Shown: one piece after another, positions 55,437-64,000 of the stretch
How positions within the stretch are numbered: the first letter of the stretch is position 1
How the letters are laid out: each line of letters begins with the position of its first letter
Assembly: GCF_000427295.1 (NCBI RefSeq)
Contig: NZ_ATNM01000137.1
Span: 1-64,000 of the forward strand
Origin: Cyclobacterium qasimii M12-11B
Lineage (GTDB): Bacteria > Bacteroidota > Bacteroidia > Cytophagales > Cyclobacteriaceae
DNA length: 64,000 nt
Direction: 5' to 3'
Translations under genes and position numbers: made by a program
Notes under the pieces: model-generated
Told to the model about the DNA's origin: nothing
Databases searched by the model: none
What the model saw: the letters and a program-made list of their open reading frames with translations, nothing else

Positions 55437-56858
55437 TTAAAGAACATTTGAAGTACCATAAGGGAATCTTTGTGGGCGCGACAACATCGCATTGGCCTCA
55501 TCGTCATTTTTGAATTTTTCTCTGACAGGATCCCAATACAGTTTCCTCGGAAGTTTCATGGCTATATGCGAAACCAAACAAGCACTGCAGGAACGATGCG
55601 CCACTTCTACTGGAGCGATGGTTTGCTCCCTGGAGATGATACAGTCCAGCCAGTTCTTGTGCTGTTCTTCACTTTCATAAAGGTGTACCTCGTCAGGCCC
55701 TATTACTGAACCTAAGATTTTTTGATCACTGGCTTTAAAAGCATCGCTGGCCTTTCCACCAGGAACAGGATCACTGGCTGTTACGCCAACGTTTCCACGT
55801 GCAACGAAAATCCAACCTTCTGTACCTTCAAAGCGAACACCATTGGGATAATCCCCACTTACTTCCATGATGACATCATTGTCGTATTTGGCTTTCACTT
55901 TAAAATCACCGTGAACAGACCAAAGCCCTTCTGTTGGAAAGGAAGCTGTTGCTTCAACTTCAATTGGACCTGAATATTCTTTACCCATGGCCCAATGTGC
56001 AATGTCTAAATGGTGAGCTCCCCATCCGGTAATCATTCCTGCACCAAACTGCTCACAACGCAACCAACCAGGTCTGGAGCTAATATCATCCTGAGAATGC
56101 ACCCTGTCCAAAGTATATGGAACCCAAGGGGTAGATCCTAACCACATTTCATAATTAAGATTTTTAGGAATTGGCATCTCTGTAGCTGTTCCACCTGCTG
56201 GATCTCCCGGCAAACCGATAAATATTTTTTCAACCTTCCCTATTCGTCCATTTCGAACCAACTCACAAGCCCTTTTAAATTGTGGCCAGGGATTTTGAGA
56301 CCTTTGCTGACTTCCCATTTGAAAAACTGCGCCTGTCCTATGAATCGTATCACTCATCATCCTACCTTCCTCTATTGTTAAAGAGGTAGGTTTTTGAAGG
56401 TAAACGTCTTTACCAGCTAAAGCGGCTTCCATTGCTGGTTGTGCGTGCCAGTGGTCAGGAGTACTTACGATAACCGCATCGATATCTTTGCGGCTTATCA
56501 TTTCCCGAAAATCATCGTAAATGCTAACATTTACATAGTTAGATTTGCCAGTTTTTTTCTCATAAAAACTTTCTATCCCCTGTGTGCCTTGTGCTCCACG
56601 GTTACTGTCCACATCTGCTACAGCAATCACTCTAGCGATATCATTCTTTAATGTTTCAGGTAAATCATGCGTCATGGCTATTCTACCAAAACCTACTTGA
56701 CCAATATTGATCTTATTACTTGGGGCATTTTTCCCCAAAACAGAAGCAGGAACAATGGTAGGAAAACCAGTTACGGCCAAAGAAGCAGCTAATGCCCCCT
56801 TCCCCGTTGATTTTATAAATTTCCTTCTTGATTCATTGGTATTTTTGGCGTTTTTCAT
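55437..56858 (-). CDS. Exported Gfo/Idh/MocA-family oxidoreductase
   Basis: The 473-aa protein has a twin-arginine leader (SRRKFIKSTGKGALAASLAV, about 10-29). The Rossmann fold starts with INIGQVGFGRIAMTHD and includes AVIVSTPDHWHAQPAM and GKDVYLQKPTSLTIEEGR (the EKP-type catalytic Lys). The C-terminal domain contains GMITGWGAHHLDIAHWAMG. NAD(P)-dependent sugar oxidation or glycosidase-like redox chemistry in the periplasm is likely; export with bound cofactor by Tat explains the leader. It lies between ThuA and UxuA in one operon, so a sugar or uronate substrate is plausible. Another possibility is a glycoside-cleaving role through transient oxidation. Confidence 0.9.
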   Translation of the reverse strand: MKNAKNTNESRRKFIKSTGKGALAASLAVTGFPTIVPASVLGKNAPSNKINIGQVGFGRIAMTHDLPETLKNDIARVIAVADVDSNRGAQGTQGIESFYEKKTGKSNYVNVSIYDDFREMISRKDIDAVIVSTPDHWHAQPAMEAALAGKDVYLQKPTSLTIEEGRMMSDTIHRTGAVFQMGSQQRSQNPWPQFKRACELVRNGRIGKVEKIFIGLPGDPAGGTATEMPIPKNLNYEMWLGSTPWVPYTLDRVHSQDDISSRPGWLRCEQFGAGMITGWGAHHLDIAHWAMGKEYSGPIEVEATASFPTEGLWSVHGDFKVKAKYDNDVIMEVSGDYPNGVRFEGTEGWIFVARGNVGVTASDPVPGGKASDAFKASDQKILGSVIGPDEVHLYESEEQHKNWLDCIISREQTIAPVEVAHRSCSACLVSHIAMKLPRKLYWDPVREKFKNDDEANAMLSRPQRFPYGTSNVL

Positions 56859-56915
56859 AGAAGCACTCTTTAAAATTGTTCTATTGTCTATTGTTAATTA
56901 TTGAAAGTCTAATGC

Positions 56916-57788
56916 TTATTTAAAATTTACAGGGCTATCCCAGGCATTGGCATATGCTTTTGAGTAATCTTTTTTAGAAATGCGGCTGGCAATAAAATTC
57001 ATGCCTTGGTAAATATGTTTTAGAAAAGTAGGGTCTTCATAATCTTTCTTATTGTGTCCTAATGCTGTAATCCAAGCAACTCCTCCATCGAAATCCTGGT
57101 GCCAAACTGCTGGGTAATACCTGTGAAATGGAGCGGTTTTCTCCATTACCATCTCATGCTGCTCCCCATTTAAGGAGGTCAAATCATGCGCCATTAAAAC
57201 CTTTGCCCCAGGATATAGCTCCTTCATCAAATAGCATTCATCTTCCTTGACCCATATATTAGGGATACCATCCATTGAAGGGTGACTTTTATCTATTTTA
57301 TTAATGGCTAGTTTTTGGTATTTAGGATGCCCGACAAAAGTGCCTCCAATAAGCATCTTAAACCATTCCCAGTTTCTCTCTGTACCTATTACTGAGTGCA
57401 GCCCCACTAGTCCACCACCAGCTTGAATGTATCTTCTGAAAGCTAATCTTTGCTCATTGTTTGTAAACACCTCATTATTGGTACTTGGAAATACCATCAA
57501 ATCTATGCTTTGAAGATTTTCCTCGGTAAAAAAATTTGGGTCGTCTGTTACCGTTACTTTAAATTTATATTCAACGGCCAATTTCTCTAAACTTGCTACT
57601 GCAAATGGGACATTGTCATGGACAAAACCCTTTCCGTTTTTGGTAAATACCAGAACATTTTTATTCTTTAAATGATTTTTTGGTGACTTTGCTTCAGCTA
57701 AGACGGTGCCTGAAACCAATAAAATGGCCATTAAAACAAAGACTTGAAGTTGTTTTAATGATTTAGAGACTGTTGGACTATTATTCAT
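56916..57788 (-). CDS. ThuA-domain (trehalose-utilisation-type) secreted protein
   Basis: The 290-aa protein has a signal peptide (cleavage about VLAEA, 33) and one ThuA domain: NVLVFTKNGKGFVHDNVPFA, DLMVFPSTNNEVFTNNEQRL, FRRYIQAGGGLVGLHSVIG, GGTFVGHPKYQKL, KEDECYLMKELYPGAKVLM, PAVWHQDFDGGVAWITALGH. ThuA resembles class I glutamine amidotransferases and is found with Gfo/Idh/MocA proteins in sugar operons. The usual catalytic Cys is not in the nucleophile position here, where GLHS is found, so it is probably a binding or carbohydrate-modifying protein. It sits between DUF6807 and Gfo/Idh/MocA in the operon. Confidence 0.9.
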   Translation of the reverse strand: MNNSPTVSKSLKQLQVFVLMAILLVSGTVLAEAKSPKNHLKNKNVLVFTKNGKGFVHDNVPFAVASLEKLAVEYKFKVTVTDDPNFFTEENLQSIDLMVFPSTNNEVFTNNEQRLAFRRYIQAGGGLVGLHSVIGTERNWEWFKMLIGGTFVGHPKYQKLAINKIDKSHPSMDGIPNIWVKEDECYLMKELYPGAKVLMAHDLTSLNGEQHEMVMEKTAPFHRYYPAVWHQDFDGGVAWITALGHNKKDYEDPTFLKHIYQGMNFIASRISKKDYSKAYANAWDSPVNFK

Positions 57789-57816
57789 TTTGACAATGTT
57801 GGTTTAGTACTAATGA

Positions 57817-59070
57817 TTAGAATTTATTAATTGTTATGATTGGTTTATGCGCAAATTGCATCCAGGCAGCTTCTGCTTGTTCTGGACTTATCTTCTTCGA
57901 AGATACTAAAAAACGATAATTGAGTTGGTATGATTTACTGGGTTCTAATTTCCAAGCCATGTTTTTTGTTGGGGCAAAATTAGCGTACATATCTCCCCTA
58001 TCGTATATGTCTTCTGGCCAAATCCTTAAAGGTTCGGGATGATTGAAGTTTGCGGGATAGGACATCATTACGACAGCGCCATAATCCCCATCCAATTCCC
58101 CTTGAACTATGCACCATCTTGCCAAACTACCATCTGCTGATTTCCTGTCCAGGCCTTCTGATGTAATCACTTCACTGTTATTGCGGTTCCACTTTTCAGT
58201 TGCCCTCCAGCCTAAACTTCCATACCTGTACTCCTCCAAAACAACAGGTTCATCAGGTGTTGTATTCAATACGATACTGATATCAGCCAGGTAATAATCA
58301 TTGTCTTTTTCTAAAGCATAAATCCGAGTTCCTTGTACTTCAGTCATGGCTATCTCCGGAACTTTTCTATCCTTCAAAACCACATGTTCATGTAGCGCTT
58401 TGTAATCGGCAAAAACCGGACCTGAAGTTCTATTAATAAAATTAGCAAACCTTACAGTTCCTTGCCTCTCCATTAAGTTCCAAAAATCTATAAGTTCATT
58501 TTTGTAAGTTGCCCTGGTCCAAGGGTTCCAGAGTCCGTAATGATGGTAATGATCGTTGGGTTGTATTCTGGTTAAAGATTTGCCATCTGGAGTCCACATA
58601 GGATGAATAAAACCACTTCGCGCATACGCACTATCAACGCCTTCTGGAGGATACGCAATCCCTTGATTGTATTGCCATAAATCCGCTCCGTTTTTCTGTA
58701 TGATTAAGCTACTTTCTGTAGCTTTTAAGGCTAAAAAAACATTGTGCTTCTCTTTTTCAACTGTTCTGTGAAGTTCAAACAAATGCGATGATTTAGCCTT
58801 ATTGGCCTGTGGCTCGATCATCCAAAAGATATACCTGCCGTTTAAGTTATCTACCTGAAAAGGCACTTGAGTTGATTTCCCTGAGGTAACATCCATCAGA
58901 ACCAATGAAGAATCCGGCAAATGGGTAATTGAATTAAGGTCTAATGATATTGGATACCCAAATTCAGAACTGACCACCTCATCAAATGATATTGCTGCAA
59001 TTTTTTGACCCATTCCTATAAATGGGGTCCACAAACCTATTAAAAAACAAAGGAGTCTACTAAATCTCAT
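57817..59070 (-). CDS. DUF6807 (PmoA-like) secreted protein
   Basis: The intact 417-aa protein has a signal peptide (cleavage about IGMGQ, 21). The N-terminal beta domain (DLNSITHLPDSSLVLMDVTS) is followed by the DUF6807 core: AYARSGFIHPMWTPDGKSL, NDHYHHYGLWNPWTRA, YEYRYGSLGWRAT-like strand and YGAVVMMSYPANFNHPEPLRIWP, ending NYRFLVSSKKIS. His-rich NDHYHHYGLW is the hallmark. Function unknown. It is the first gene of the operon that includes ThuA, Gfo/Idh/MocA and uxuA, and it is divergent from the LacI gene, with an operator-like site 67 bp upstream. Confidence 0.88.
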   Translation of the reverse strand: MRFSRLLCFLIGLWTPFIGMGQKIAAISFDEVVSSEFGYPISLDLNSITHLPDSSLVLMDVTSGKSTQVPFQVDNLNGRYIFWMIEPQANKAKSSHLFELHRTVEKEKHNVFLALKATESSLIIQKNGADLWQYNQGIAYPPEGVDSAYARSGFIHPMWTPDGKSLTRIQPNDHYHHYGLWNPWTRATYKNELIDFWNLMERQGTVRFANFINRTSGPVFADYKALHEHVVLKDRKVPEIAMTEVQGTRIYALEKDNDYYLADISIVLNTTPDEPVVLEEYRYGSLGWRATEKWNRNNSEVITSEGLDRKSADGSLARWCIVQGELDGDYGAVVMMSYPANFNHPEPLRIWPEDIYDRGDMYANFAPTKNMAWKLEPSKSYQLNYRFLVSSKKISPEQAEAAWMQFAHKPIITINKF

Positions 59071-59136
59071 TAGGAATGGTATTGAATACTATTTTAAACC
59101 TCTCTTTCCGTAAACATATCAATATATTTATTTCAA

Positions 59137-59150
59137 TACAACCGATTTCA
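59137..59150. promoter_or_regulatory. LacI-family operator-like site upstream of the DUF6807/uxuA operon
   Basis: TACAACCGATTTCA matches TGnAAnCGnTTnCA at all fixed positions but the second. Its 12-base core CAACCGATTTCA is an exact inverted copy of 59366-59377. It lies 67 bp upstream of the operon's first ATG. Confidence 0.65.
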
Positions 59151-59365
59151 TGAAATTTTATCTGTGATTTAATTAGAAATATTCTAAAAAAAATGATTTT
59201 TACCAGTAAATTTCTTTCGAACTACCCAATAATATGAATATTATCGACTTTTTTATGAGTGGGTTCATAGATAATATTTTACTTTTTACATATTCATAAA
59301 ATATAATCACTTTGTAGAAGCTAAAAACCTTACCTACGGAATAATGCACTAAAATAGCTATCTAT

Positions 59366-59379
59366 TGAAATCGGTTGCA
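59366..59379. promoter_or_regulatory. LacI-family operator-like site upstream of the regulator gene
   Basis: TGAAATCGGTTGCA is a perfect match to the LacI/GalR-type palindrome TGnAAnCGnTTnCA. It lies 54 bp upstream of the LacI-family ATG, consistent with autoregulation and with looping to 59137-59150. Confidence 0.7.
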
Positions 59380-59433
59380 TAAATCTATAATTTTAAGTAT
59401 TATTAAGTTTAGATATCGCCAAGCAACCATTAA

Positions 59434-60455
59434 ATGAATAAAGAAATTACGATTTACGATATAGCCAAAGTGGTAGGATTGTCCCCTACTACGGTTAGTA
59501 GGGCGTTGAGTAATCACCCTAGAGTAAAAGAAAACACAAGAGAAAAAATCCTTAATACTGCTAAGAATATGGGATATCAATCCAATATTTTTGCCTCTAG
59601 TCTACGTAAGAAAAGGTCCAAAAGTATAGGTGTAATTATCCCAAAATTAAACAGTCCTTTTCAGTCATCTGTATTGGCTGGAATGGAGGAAATAGCCACT
59701 CAGGCGGGTTATAATTTAATAATCAGCCAATCCACTGAATCGTTGGAAAAAGAAGTGTCCAATGCCAACACCATGTTTAATAGTCGTGTGGATGGCCTCT
59801 TGGTATCGAAGGCAGGCACCACTGATAATATTGAACACTTTGCCCCTTTTTTCAAGAAGCAAATCCCTGTTCTTTTCTTTGATAGGGTTCCTGAAGACAA
59901 TAATTGCACAGGCGTAGTAATAAACAATACACAGGCAATTTATGATGCAACTAGCCATTTGATCAAGGAAGGTTGCAAGCGAATTGTCCATGTTTTAGGA
60001 AACCTTAAAATTAACGTTTATTCGGACCGGTTGAAGGGTTATAAGTATGCGCTTTTGGATCATGGGTTAGCATTTAAAGAAGAAAATGTGATCACCAATG
60101 ATCTGGGAGAAGAATCAGGAGACCGGATTGTGGAAAAAATATTAAAATTAAAACCACGTCCGGATGGATTACTCGTTTCCAACGATGCTTGCGCAGCAAG
60201 TTGTTTGATGGCCTTAAAAAAGAAAAAATAAGCGTACCTGAAGACATTGCAATCGTAGGATTTAACAATGACCTTATTTCGAGAATGGTGGAACCTAATC
60301 TCAGCACCATTAACTACCCAAGTTATCATATGGGAGAAGTAGCAATGAAAAACCTAATCAACCATCTCGATGATGAACACCAGGAAATCCTGCAGAAGAC
60401 AAATACAATCACCCTTAGACATGAGTTGATTATTAGAGGCTCATCAAAAAGATAA
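59434..60455 (+). pseudogene. LacI-family transcriptional regulator, frameshifted
   Basis: The N-terminal ORF (59434-60231) has the LacI helix-turn-helix TIYDIAKVVGLSPTTVSRAL, the hinge and YQSNIFASSLRKKRS, then the periplasmic-binding-protein-like core (IGVIIPKLNSPFQSSVLAGM, PVLFFDRVPEDN, RIVHVLGN, RPDGLLVSNDACAASCLMAL). It stops at ALKKKK. The second ORF (60189-60455) resumes with ISVPEDIAIVGFNNDLISRM and the C-terminal LSTINYPSYHMGEVAMKNLI. One extra A in either of two A6 tracts (60216-60221, 60223-60228) gives ALKKEKISVPEDIAIVGFNN, a complete protein of about 340 aa. It should repress or activate the divergent uronate operon and possibly the second SusC/SusD pair via TGnAAnCGnTTnCA sites. 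If the frameshift is real the regulator is inactive. Confidence 0.88.
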
Positions 60456-60530
60456 GGACCAGCCTACTATCCAATCACTCCATTTCGGGAATCCCCTTTA
60501 TGAGACAACTTTAATTTAAAGTAAAAACCG

Positions 60531-63308
60531 CTAATCAATACTTAGCTCATATTTTAGCGTCTTCCCTTTTTCTATTGCTGGAATTCCTTCTGTCATCCAC
60601 AAAGGTGCCTTTTCACCTTTAAGGTAATGGTCAAAAAACTGGGACAATCGAATACTTAAATCCTTTTTATTCTTCCGCTCTTTCAGGTTGTGGTCTTCAC
60701 CATTGTACACCAATAACCAGGAAGGAACATCATTCCTCTTTAATGCCATGAAAAACTCAATCCCCTGATACCAAGGAACTGCACCATCCTTATCATTGTG
60801 CATGATCAATGTCGGAGTTTCCACTCTATCGGTATAGAACAATGGTGAATTTTCAATATAATACAATGGCTTTTCCCAAAGCGTCCCACCAATCCTTGAT
60901 TGGGTTTGTTCATACTGAAACATTCGACTCATCCCAGTACCCCAACGAATCCCTCCATAGGCAGATGTCATATTGACTACCGGTGCACCTGCTCCTGCAG
61001 CCTTAAACATATTGGTTTGGGTAATGACGTATGCAACCTGATACCCTCCCCAGCTTTGGCCTTGAATTCCAATATTGTCTTTGTCTACAATTCCTTTTGC
61101 AATCATCGCCTGAACCCCAGGGACAATACAATCAAAAGCACTTGGTCCAGGCAATCCTATTTTATACTTGATGTCTGGTACAAAAACCAAATACTCATTA
61201 CTTACAAAATAGGGAATATTGATTATAGATGCAGAAGGCACTGGTGAATAATAATGATGTAATGCGTCAGATCTTCTTTCATAGAAATAAACCATCATAG
61301 GGTATTTCTTATTCGGATCGAAATTTTCAGGTTTAAAAAGAAGCCCATTCATTTTGTCCCCATCGTTGGACAGAAAATCCACCAATTCTACATCTCCCCA
61401 ATTGATGCCTTCTTGTTGTTTGTTGATTTGACTCATTTGATGCTCTTTGTGAAAATCTGCATCAGAATAATAAACATCTGGACTTGCTTTAAAAGTCGAT
61501 TTCTGATAAATGTATCGCTTCTTATTTTCGGCTATTTTTAAACCGTTATAAGTAGCTGCTCCATAAACCAGTACTTTTGGCAGCTTGTCTCCCTTCCAAT
61601 CACCACGAAAGAAACCACTGCTCTTGGTTTCATTTTCAAATCCACTAAGCATCATTTCATCACTCATATCAAAATAATCCTTTTCAGAATCCAAATTTAA
61701 TAAGCGATAAGTCATTTCACTTTTCTCACCTTTAACCCTGGTCAGATTCTTAGCTTGATCAAGCTTAAAGGGATCAACTTTCCAAACATCATATTTTCCG
61801 TAGACTAGAAAAAATTCATCATCTGCAGACCAGCCGGGGCTACCATAACTTCTCGGTAAAGAAGGACTATCATGTAATTCATAGTGAAAGGCATCCTTAA
61901 TTTCTGAAGTGAGCGCTATTTTCGCTTTACTAGCGAGGTCAATGGCCTGCCATGAGCTATCTGGAGCATTGTACCAATAGACGAATTTACCAGCCGGAGA
62001 AATCCGGGGATTCCCAATCACATTTTCAGCCAATAAATTTATCTCACCTGTCTTTAAATTTACCCGGCTTAGGTCCTCTCCTATCTGTATGTCCCAACTA
62101 TAAGCCCTCCGATAAGGACTATTGTCACGAACAATTGCCCAATCTCCTTTTTTAAATCTATTGAAATGGACATCACTGCTGAGGCTTTCCCCTAAGAGAT
62201 GAATTTCACTCTTACTAATTTGATATACAGCTACTTTACTCTCCCTCTCTCTATCTTCCAATTTTTTTAGTTGCATGGGCTGAATCTCTTTGTCTTGCCA
62301 GCCCCAGATATCAAGGTTTACCCTTTCATCTTCCAAAATACTAGAGTCTGCCGCATAAGAGTAGGTTTTCGGCAGTGGATTCCAGCCAAAAAACAAATGT
62401 TCTCCGGAATCTGAAAAGGAAGGTGAAAAATGCTCGCTGACCCTATGGTCTTTTTGATCGGGAATACTTTCCCAATGCTTAAACTCCCCTTCACCATCCA
62501 ACAAGTACAGTTGGAAATCTTTGATTTCCTCCTCAACAGATGAAGTGCTTCCCAAAACTGCAAATTGAGCCCCATTAGAAGAGAAAACAGGAAACTTATA
62601 AGCTGTCAAGCTATCAATTAACTGATTTTCAATTCCAGATTCTAAATCAAGGAGCTTTATAACTTTAAAATCTTCCTTTTTACTAACCAGGTACACTTTA
62701 CTGCCGTCATCTGAAAAACCGTAATCCAATACCGTTTCAAAGGCGTAGGATTTATCGCCAACAAAACTTTGAATGTTCAATACAAAAGGTTCATCCTTGC
62801 TCTTTACCGTTTTCGTTTCAATGGAACTTGTATCTTTATCAACTTTAGAAGGCACCTGATAAGCATACCAGTTTTTCACCTTTTTAGGTAATTTATATCC
62901 GCCAACTCCCGGAATTTTAATCTTTTCATCCGTTCTTAAATCAATTAAAAGCAGGCTGTCTTCAGGGAAGTCTTCTTTTTTAACTTTTTGGAGTTTAAGT
63001 TGCCTGATACTGTCTTTCTCTGCTTGGATCAAACCTATCATCCAGCGACTATTTTCCGAAAATGCTGCTTTACCCGCCCTAGGGATGGTTATCGCCTTTT
63101 TACTAGCTGCTAATTCAGTCAATTGAACCCTGCCATCACCATCCTGAAGGGCTATTTCCATCGCCACCCACTTACCGTCTTTGGAGATTTGCTTATTTGC
63201 AATGGTTTCCCAACGGTCATAATCCTGATGCGATAGTGAGGGTTTAATTTGTTGAGCGGCCAAATTGAAGGCCATAAATAGAAAAAGTACAATCGGAGAA
63301 AATCTCAA
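60531..63308 (-). CDS. Exported S9-family prolyl-oligopeptidase-like peptidase
   Basis: The 925-aa protein has a signal peptide (cleavage about NLAAQ, 19), a long beta-propeller region, and an alpha/beta-hydrolase C-terminal domain. PMMVYFYERRSDALHHYY precedes the nucleophile Ser752 in GIQGQSWGGYQ, the Asp lies in MHNDKDGAVPW (about 839) and the His in NGEDHNLKERKN (about 873). It degrades or trims peptides in the periplasm and is probably unrelated to the glycan operons. Its end converges on the LacI gene, with 75 bp between stops. Upstream it faces the Lrp gene divergently. Confidence 0.92.
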   Translation of the reverse strand: MRFSPIVLFLFMAFNLAAQQIKPSLSHQDYDRWETIANKQISKDGKWVAMEIALQDGDGRVQLTELAASKKAITIPRAGKAAFSENSRWMIGLIQAEKDSIRQLKLQKVKKEDFPEDSLLLIDLRTDEKIKIPGVGGYKLPKKVKNWYAYQVPSKVDKDTSSIETKTVKSKDEPFVLNIQSFVGDKSYAFETVLDYGFSDDGSKVYLVSKKEDFKVIKLLDLESGIENQLIDSLTAYKFPVFSSNGAQFAVLGSTSSVEEEIKDFQLYLLDGEGEFKHWESIPDQKDHRVSEHFSPSFSDSGEHLFFGWNPLPKTYSYAADSSILEDERVNLDIWGWQDKEIQPMQLKKLEDRERESKVAVYQISKSEIHLLGESLSSDVHFNRFKKGDWAIVRDNSPYRRAYSWDIQIGEDLSRVNLKTGEINLLAENVIGNPRISPAGKFVYWYNAPDSSWQAIDLASKAKIALTSEIKDAFHYELHDSPSLPRSYGSPGWSADDEFFLVYGKYDVWKVDPFKLDQAKNLTRVKGEKSEMTYRLLNLDSEKDYFDMSDEMMLSGFENETKSSGFFRGDWKGDKLPKVLVYGAATYNGLKIAENKKRYIYQKSTFKASPDVYYSDADFHKEHQMSQINKQQEGINWGDVELVDFLSNDGDKMNGLLFKPENFDPNKKYPMMVYFYERRSDALHHYYSPVPSASIINIPYFVSNEYLVFVPDIKYKIGLPGPSAFDCIVPGVQAMIAKGIVDKDNIGIQGQSWGGYQVAYVITQTNMFKAAGAGAPVVNMTSAYGGIRWGTGMSRMFQYEQTQSRIGGTLWEKPLYYIENSPLFYTDRVETPTLIMHNDKDGAVPWYQGIEFFMALKRNDVPSWLLVYNGEDHNLKERKNKKDLSIRLSQFFDHYLKGEKAPLWMTEGIPAIEKGKTLKYELSID

Positions 63309-63761
63309 TTTTTTGTAGTCGTTAGATGAAAACTAATAAGCCCCTAAGATAATCTTTTCCTTATTCCTTTCAATAGAAAAAATAAATTTTCAAAACCATA
63401 CTTGAAACAAAGAAACAAGAATGAACGTAAGTTTCTTTAGGTTTTTGATCAGATAAAATCGCCTTTGCGTCAGATTGGGGGGTTCCTACTATAAAGCTTT
63501 GTTTAACTAAAACCCTCAATAGAAATTCTCTCATTGTTTGAATTTGAAAACTATTTTATAAATAGCCACAAAAGAATCTAGCTAATGGCTATAATTAATT
63601 CATTATTCAGTTGAAGGGTGTTTTGAACACTTAAATGAACATGAAATCAGCAATAATGACAATTTCTTATTCCTAAAAACAAAAATAGTCTGCAAATTCT
63701 TTGACAATTTAATAATTTAAGCAGATCTTTATTTTGGAATCAACAATTAACTTATTGAAAA
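63309..63761. other. Divergent intergenic region between S9 peptidase and Lrp-type gene
   Basis: The 453-bp AT-rich region should hold both promoters. A TTTG near 63697 and a TATTTTGG near 63731 resemble Bacteroidota boxes but the spacing is too long. No gene was seen. Confidence 0.45.
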
Positions 63762-64000
63762 ATGGACAAAATTTTAGATATTGACAATGTAGACCTCAAA
63801 ATTATATCTCTGCTCAATAAAGATGCTAAAACCCCATATACTGAAATAGCTAAAAAGGTTTTCGTTTCTTCTGGGACCGTTCATGTCCGAATGAGAAAAT
63901 TAGAAGACCTTGGAGTTGTGAAGAGTGCTACCTTGAATATTGACTTTTCGAAACTAGGATATGACATCTCTGCATTTCTTGGTATTTATTTAGAAAAAAG
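63762..64000 (+). CDS. Lrp/AsnC-family transcriptional regulator, cut by the window end
   Basis: The first 79 codons are visible from the ATG at 63762. They read MDKILDIDNVDLKIISLLNK, then DAKTPYTEIAKKVFVSSGTV and HVRMRKLEDLGVV, the helix-turn-helix of Lrp/AsnC proteins, then the hinge and the beginning of the RAM (amino-acid-binding) domain (LGYDISAFLGIYLEK). The frame is open to the window end. Such regulators respond to amino acids and usually control their own or neighbouring genes. The target is unknown. Confidence 0.88.
   Translation, partial: MDKILDIDNVDLKIISLLNKDAKTPYTEIAKKVFVSSGTVHVRMRKLEDLGVVKSATLNIDFSKLGYDISAFLGIYLEK

Larger units (their letters stand above)
59071..59433. other. 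Divergent promoter region of the uronate operon and the LacI gene
   Basis: This 363-bp AT-rich region holds the promoters for DUF6807 (minus) and the LacI-family regulator (plus). Two operator-like palindromes lie in it: 59137-59150 and 59366-59379. They are mirror-placed, each about 55-70 bp from its gene. No other feature was seen. Confidence 0.7.

Noticed and set aside
63697-63737. Bacteroidota promoter before the Lrp gene
   Set aside because: The TTTG and TATTTTGG words are about 30 bp apart instead of 19-21 and the -7 box does not match TAnnTTTG exactly.
1-64000. tRNA, rRNA, prophage, IS transposase or integrase genes
   Set aside because: None was recognised on either strand; all long ORFs are accounted for by other families.

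Overview
The window reads as chromosomal DNA of a marine-type Bacteroidota, most likely Cytophagales (Cyclobacteriaceae-like). The basis is two SusC/SusD pairs, a FecI/FecR-type regulator pair, DUF5686, many S1 sulfatases, twin-arginine-exported oxidoreductases, A-rich start regions without clear Shine-Dalgarno sites, and AT-rich DNA. No rRNA, tRNA, CRISPR, phage or IS transposase was seen.

Region 1 (1-14639, minus strand). A palindromic repeat lies at the left edge, followed by a BNR_4-type beta-propeller protein and a single-domain response regulator. Next comes a tight operon read from 14639 to 2919: a toroid-type putative polysaccharide lyase, three sulfatases, a formylglycine-generating enzyme with both active-site cysteines, a lipoprotein cytochrome c/sorbosone-dehydrogenase-like fusion, and an exported enolase-superfamily enzyme. 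It ends at a 17-bp stem hairpin. The set fits desulfation and breakdown of a sulfated, uronate-containing polysaccharide, with its own sulfatase-activating enzyme.

Region 2 (14909-21544, minus strand). A B12-binding radical SAM protein with an unusual CX4CX2C cluster motif, a DUF5686 outer-membrane protein and another sulfatase.

Region 3 (22211-32848, plus strand). A 9-kb gene encodes a complete stand-alone three-module NRPS (A-T-C-A-T-C-A-T-TE) with no tailoring, transport, MbtH or PPTase gene beside it. GATCAC-rich degenerate repeats and a GH10 enzyme follow.

Region 4 (32854-50871, minus strand). Three more sulfatases; then ECF sigma, FecR and an STN-containing SusC with its SusD; then a PhoD-like phosphodiesterase and a second SusC/SusD pair.

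Region 5 (51206-60455). A PhoD-like N-terminal fragment, two DUF6807 proteins, a GDPD, and a uronate-type operon (DUF6807, ThuA, Gfo/Idh/MocA, mannonate dehydratase uxuA) divergent from a LacI-family regulator. Near-perfect LacI-type operators lie in the divergent promoter region and upstream of the second SusC, suggesting one regulon. An S9 peptidase and the start of an Lrp/AsnC regulator close the window.

A striking property is that six genes are broken by an apparent single-base loss, mostly inside A5-A6 tracts of the coding strand, and a seventh (GDPD) has probably lost its start the same way. Either the assembly under-calls homopolymers or the strain is accumulating indels. The 9-kb NRPS and both SusC genes are intact.
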